The position numbers and the translations under genes are program-made. Positions 61,254 through 64,000 of a DNA stretch of 64,000 nucleotides are shown one piece after another. Numbering within the stretch: the first letter of the stretch is position 1; each line of letters opens with the position of its first letter. This stretch comes from Planctomycetota bacterium. GTDB taxonomy: Bacteria > Planctomycetota > UBA8742 > UBA2392. The DNA lies in NCBI GenBank assembly GCA_016712285.1, contig JADJRK010000001.1, positions 1,488,001 through 1,552,000 of the forward strand. Direction: 5' to 3'. The notes beneath the pieces were generated by a model, which worked only from the letters and a program-made list of their open reading frames with translations, was not told the origin of the DNA and did no database searches.

Positions 61254-62207
61254 ATGCGCACCAAGGGCTTGAAGATTTTTGCCGGCAACAGCAACCGCAA
61301 GCTGGCCGAGTCGATCAGCAAGATTCTCGAGGTGCCGCTGGGGCACGCGCGCATCGAAAAGTTTCCGGACGGCGAAGTGGACGTCAAAATCGAGGAAGAC
61401 ATCCGCGGCGTGGACTGCTTCTTTGTCCAGAGCACCAGCCCGCCGGTCAACGACAATCTGGTCGAGATGCTGTTGTTCGCCGACGCCGCCAAGCGCGCCA
61501 GTGCGGACCGCATCACCGCCGTGGTCCCCTACTACGGTTACGCCCGCAAAGACCGCAAAGACGAGGGCCGGGTGCCGATCAGCGCCAAGCTGGTCGCCAA
61601 CTGCATCGTCACGTCCGGCTATGACCGCGTATTGACCATGGACCTGCACGCCGCGCAGATCCAGGGCTTTTTTGACATCCCGGTCGATCACCTGTACGCG
61701 GCGCCGATCATCAACGAATACTTCCAGAACCTGAAGAACCGGCTGAACATCCAGAACCTCACGATCGTGGCGCCTGATGTCGGCCGCTCCAAGGTCGCAC
61801 GCGGGTACAGCAAGCGCTTGAACGCGGGGCTGGCGATCGTGGACAAGCGCCGCGTCTCGGGCGAAGAAACCGAAGTGCTGGACATGATCGGCAAAGTGGA
61901 CGGCCAGGTCTGCGTGCTGATTGACGACATGATCGCCACCGGCGGCAGCATCGTCGATGCCGCAAAGGCCTGTCTCAAGTTCGGCGCCAAGGAAGTCTAC
62001 ACCAGCTGCACGCACGCCCTGTTCTGCGGCCCAGCCGTGGACCGCCTGCGCAAGGCGCCGATCAAGGAGTGCGTGGTGACCGACACGGTGCCCGTCGACG
62101 GCAAAGAGTTCGAGCAGTTGAAAGTGCTCAGCGTTGCTGACCTGCTGGCAAAGGCCATCCGCAATATCCACTTCAATGAATCCGTAAGCCTGCTGTTCAA
62201 GGGCTGA
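61254..62207 (+). CDS. prs: Ribose-phosphate pyrophosphokinase
   Basis: The 317-residue enzyme makes PRPP from ribose 5-phosphate and ATP. Visible features are FPDGEVDVKIEEDIRG, the YYGYARKDRKDEGRVPIS flexible loop, DLHAAQIQGFF, and the PRPP-binding VLIDDMIATGGSI. The length fits class I enzymes. It forms an operon with glmU. Confidence 0.96.
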   Translation: MRTKGLKIFAGNSNRKLAESISKILEVPLGHARIEKFPDGEVDVKIEEDIRGVDCFFVQSTSPPVNDNLVEMLLFADAAKRASADRITAVVPYYGYARKDRKDEGRVPISAKLVANCIVTSGYDRVLTMDLHAAQIQGFFDIPVDHLYAAPIINEYFQNLKNRLNIQNLTIVAPDVGRSKVARGYSKRLNAGLAIVDKRRVSGEETEVLDMIGKVDGQVCVLIDDMIATGGSIVDAAKACLKFGAKEVYTSCTHALFCGPAVDRLRKAPIKECVVTDTVPVDGKEFEQLKVLSVADLLAKAIRNIHFNESVSLLFKG

Positions 62208-62240
62208 TCGGCCAAACCGGCCGCGTTCAAACGGTTCAAA

Positions 62241-62266
62241 CCCGCGCCGGGGGGCCGCCGCGCGGG
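62241..62266 (+). terminator. Candidate terminator after prs
   Basis: CCCGCGC and GCGCGGG pair around a 12-nt GC-rich loop, followed by CGTTGTT. The U tract is poor. Confidence 0.35.
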
Positions 62267-62400
62267 CGTTGTTACACACTTCCGAATTCCGAAGAGCCGC
62301 GCAGCGGCGTGTGAAAACCAGAAGTCTGTTTTCCGCAGATGTGCCGGTCGGCGCGCACACCCGCATACACTGTGCACGCGTTCCTGAACCGGAGATCATC

Positions 62401-63990
62401 ATGCGGCTGACTATGTTTGTGTTGCTGGTGTGCGTGGCGGGCAACCTGTGCGCCCAGAGCTATGTTGGCTCGCACGTGTCGCAGGCCTATTCCAACACTG
62501 CGCTTTCCAACCCCACGGTACAGAACATGGCGGTGGACACGATCAGCGCGGTGCAGGCGCCGGCCGGTTTCAACTTCAACTTCTTTGGCCAGACCTGTGA
62601 CCGCTTCCGCATCGGCAGCAACGGCTACATGACACTTGGCAACGCGAGCAACCCGCCATCCAGTGTCGTGGGTTCTACGCCGGACGTCAGCAGCGGCCTG
62701 GTTGTTGCTGCACTCTGGCTTGACCTCGACACCGGCGACGTGCTCAGCAAGTACACGCCGGCCAGCGGCGGCGGCCCGGGCGTGCTGGTCGTGCGCTGGG
62801 GCCCGGTCTGGACGCGAACGTTGCCGCCATCCAGCGGACCGTTTCAGTCTGCGCCGGGCGCCGTGCTGTTTGAACTGCACCTGGATACCGCCACGGGCAT
62901 CATCAAGTTCCGCTATGGCTATCCGAACTGGCACTCACCCGAGAACACCGGCCACATCCACAGCCAGTGCATCGCCGGGCCCGCCGGTGCGGCCCAGGAG
63001 ATCATCAGCCAGCCCGTCGGCACCATCTTCACCGCCGACGGTGAAATGACGAAATACCCCGTTGATCTCGAAATCACGTTTACGCCCACCGTGCCGGCGC
63101 TGGCCGTACACGACGGCGCAAGTGTGGCCCATGGCGCGAGCGCAGCCGGCAGCATGCGCGACTTCGGCGGCCAGGACATCAACGCCGGGCCGACCAATGC
63201 GCGCACCATCAAGCTGCACAACACCGGCACCGGGACCCTGGCACTCAGCGGCATCACGGTGGCGCCGGGGACCCACGCGGCTTTGTTTACGCTGGATACC
63301 AGCTCGACCGCGGCCAATGTCGCGCCCGGCACTTTCACGTCGTTCACGGTCGCCTTCGACCCCGATACCGTCGGTGCAAAGTCTGCGCAGATCGAGATCA
63401 CGCACAACGATTTCGCCCAGCCCATCCCGTTCATGTTTGAAGTGGCCGGCACGGGCATGCCGACTTCGCTCTTTCCCGTTGTGACCGTGCGCGAAGACAA
63501 CGCAGCCGGCGCATGGATCGGCAACGGCGCAGCAGCATCTGGCAACCGCGACTTTGGCTCGCACCTGATTGGGACCATGCCCACGGGCGAAGCCGTCATC
63601 TACATCGAAAACACAGGCGCGGCGACGCTGACCCTGGGCACGGTTACGTGCCTGTCGCCTGACTTCGTGTTGGATGCCAACGGCGTGCCGGCCAGCCTTG
63701 CACCGGGCGCCTGGGCGACGTTCGAAGTCCGCTTCGATGCCCAATCCACCGGCGTGAAGTCTGCCGCGATCACCTTTGGCCACAACGACTCGACAACAGC
63801 TGACCCGTTCGTCATCAACGTGACAGGCGTTGCGGCAGCCGCCGGACAAGCCAGCTCGGGCACGGGCAATTCATCCGGCGGGGGCGGCGGCTGCACGGCC
63901 CTTGCCGGCACCGGGGGGCTGTGGCTGCTGGCCTTACCGGTGCTCATCGGGCTGCGACGCAGGCGGGCAACTCGCGCCAACCACGCATAG
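62401..63990 (+). CDS. Choice-of-anchor-D-type secreted protein with C-terminal sorting-like tail
   Basis: The 529-residue protein has a signal peptide (MRLTMFVLLVCVAGNLCAQS) and GGAG about 8 bp before ATG 62401. A nidogen-like beta region (FFGQTCDRFRIGSNGYMTLG) is followed by two choice-of-anchor-D/ASPM-SPD-2-Hydin Ig-like domains (RTIKLHNTGTGTLALSGITV and VIYIENTGAATLTLGTVTC). The C-terminus is a GGGGGC stretch, a hydrophobic helix (LWLLALPVLIGL) and RRRR, the layout of rhombosortase-, MYXO- or SYNERG-CTERM-type tails. It is probably surface-exposed; its role is unknown. Confidence 0.75.
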   Translation: MRLTMFVLLVCVAGNLCAQSYVGSHVSQAYSNTALSNPTVQNMAVDTISAVQAPAGFNFNFFGQTCDRFRIGSNGYMTLGNASNPPSSVVGSTPDVSSGLVVAALWLDLDTGDVLSKYTPASGGGPGVLVVRWGPVWTRTLPPSSGPFQSAPGAVLFELHLDTATGIIKFRYGYPNWHSPENTGHIHSQCIAGPAGAAQEIISQPVGTIFTADGEMTKYPVDLEITFTPTVPALAVHDGASVAHGASAAGSMRDFGGQDINAGPTNARTIKLHNTGTGTLALSGITVAPGTHAALFTLDTSSTAANVAPGTFTSFTVAFDPDTVGAKSAQIEITHNDFAQPIPFMFEVAGTGMPTSLFPVVTVREDNAAGAWIGNGAAASGNRDFGSHLIGTMPTGEAVIYIENTGAATLTLGTVTCLSPDFVLDANGVPASLAPGAWATFEVRFDAQSTGVKSAAITFGHNDSTTADPFVINVTGVAAAAGQASSGTGNSSGGGGGCTALAGTGGLWLLALPVLIGLRRRRATRANHA

Positions 63991-64000
63991 GCCACGCAGG

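Overview
The window is a high-GC chromosomal segment of a Gram-negative-type bacterium, most likely a planctomycete or close PVC-group relative. This is an inference from gene content: a zinc-ribbon plus squalene-cyclase-like repeat protein, secreted HEAT-like repeat proteins, sigma and anti-sigma fusions, many small palindromic repeats, and a TolC-type outer-membrane protein with lipoproteins. I see no phage, transposase or CRISPR array.

Layout. 1-7.5 kb: esterase lipoprotein, epimerase, tRNA-Leu(UAA), D-serine dehydratase-like enzyme, DedA-like protein, TolC-like protein, LeuA-type carboxyltransferase and tRNA-Lys(CUU). 7.5-17.8 kb: a secreted protein, then a five-gene overlapping operon for a Gld-like ABC system whose fourth gene ends in a parvulin-like domain. 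18-25.5 kb: a convergent-end hairpin cluster, an SGNH-like protein, three tandem paralogues (the middle one broken by an in-frame TGA), a class III nucleotide cyclase, an EI24/CysZ-like membrane protein and an M23-like peptidase. 25.5-31 kb: UbiA prenyltransferase, aminotransferase, DUF1294 protein and the repeat protein. 31-37.6 kb: a minus-strand block of five genes, four of them for exported proteins. 38-45 kb: ribH, nusB and ftsY, followed without a gap by a 1304-residue protein joining sigma-like, anti-sigma-like, FecR, PDZ-like and coiled-coil parts, plus two small partners. 45-50 kb: metal genes (ferrochelatase, a haem-oxygenase-like diiron protein, an Nramp-like carrier, and nikR with a nickel transporter). 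50-56 kb: a spermidine-synthase-like membrane protein and a 1211-residue fusion of a sigma54 activator AAA+ domain with a STAND ATPase and TPRs. 56-64 kb: zinc-ribbon protein, tRNA-Pro(CGG), VOC protein, ubiX, TetR regulator, ECF sigma factor, glmU, prs and a surface protein with a C-terminal sorting-type tail.

Genes that appear to work together: the ABC operon (9.0-17.7 kb); ftsY with the sigma/FecR fusion group; hemH, the diiron protein and the Nramp-like carrier (iron); nikR, its operator and the nickel transporter; and TetR with two matching operators, one inside its own promoter and one upstream of the ECF sigma gene.

The most unusual non-coding content is three classes of compound palindromic elements: serial-hairpin arrays, 8-bp-periodic stem-loops ending in GAACTGC, and a REP-like repeat. 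They sit mostly between convergent genes. Many start codons have no Shine-Dalgarno sequence and a -10-like hexamer only 5-8 bp upstream, which suggests leaderless transcripts.
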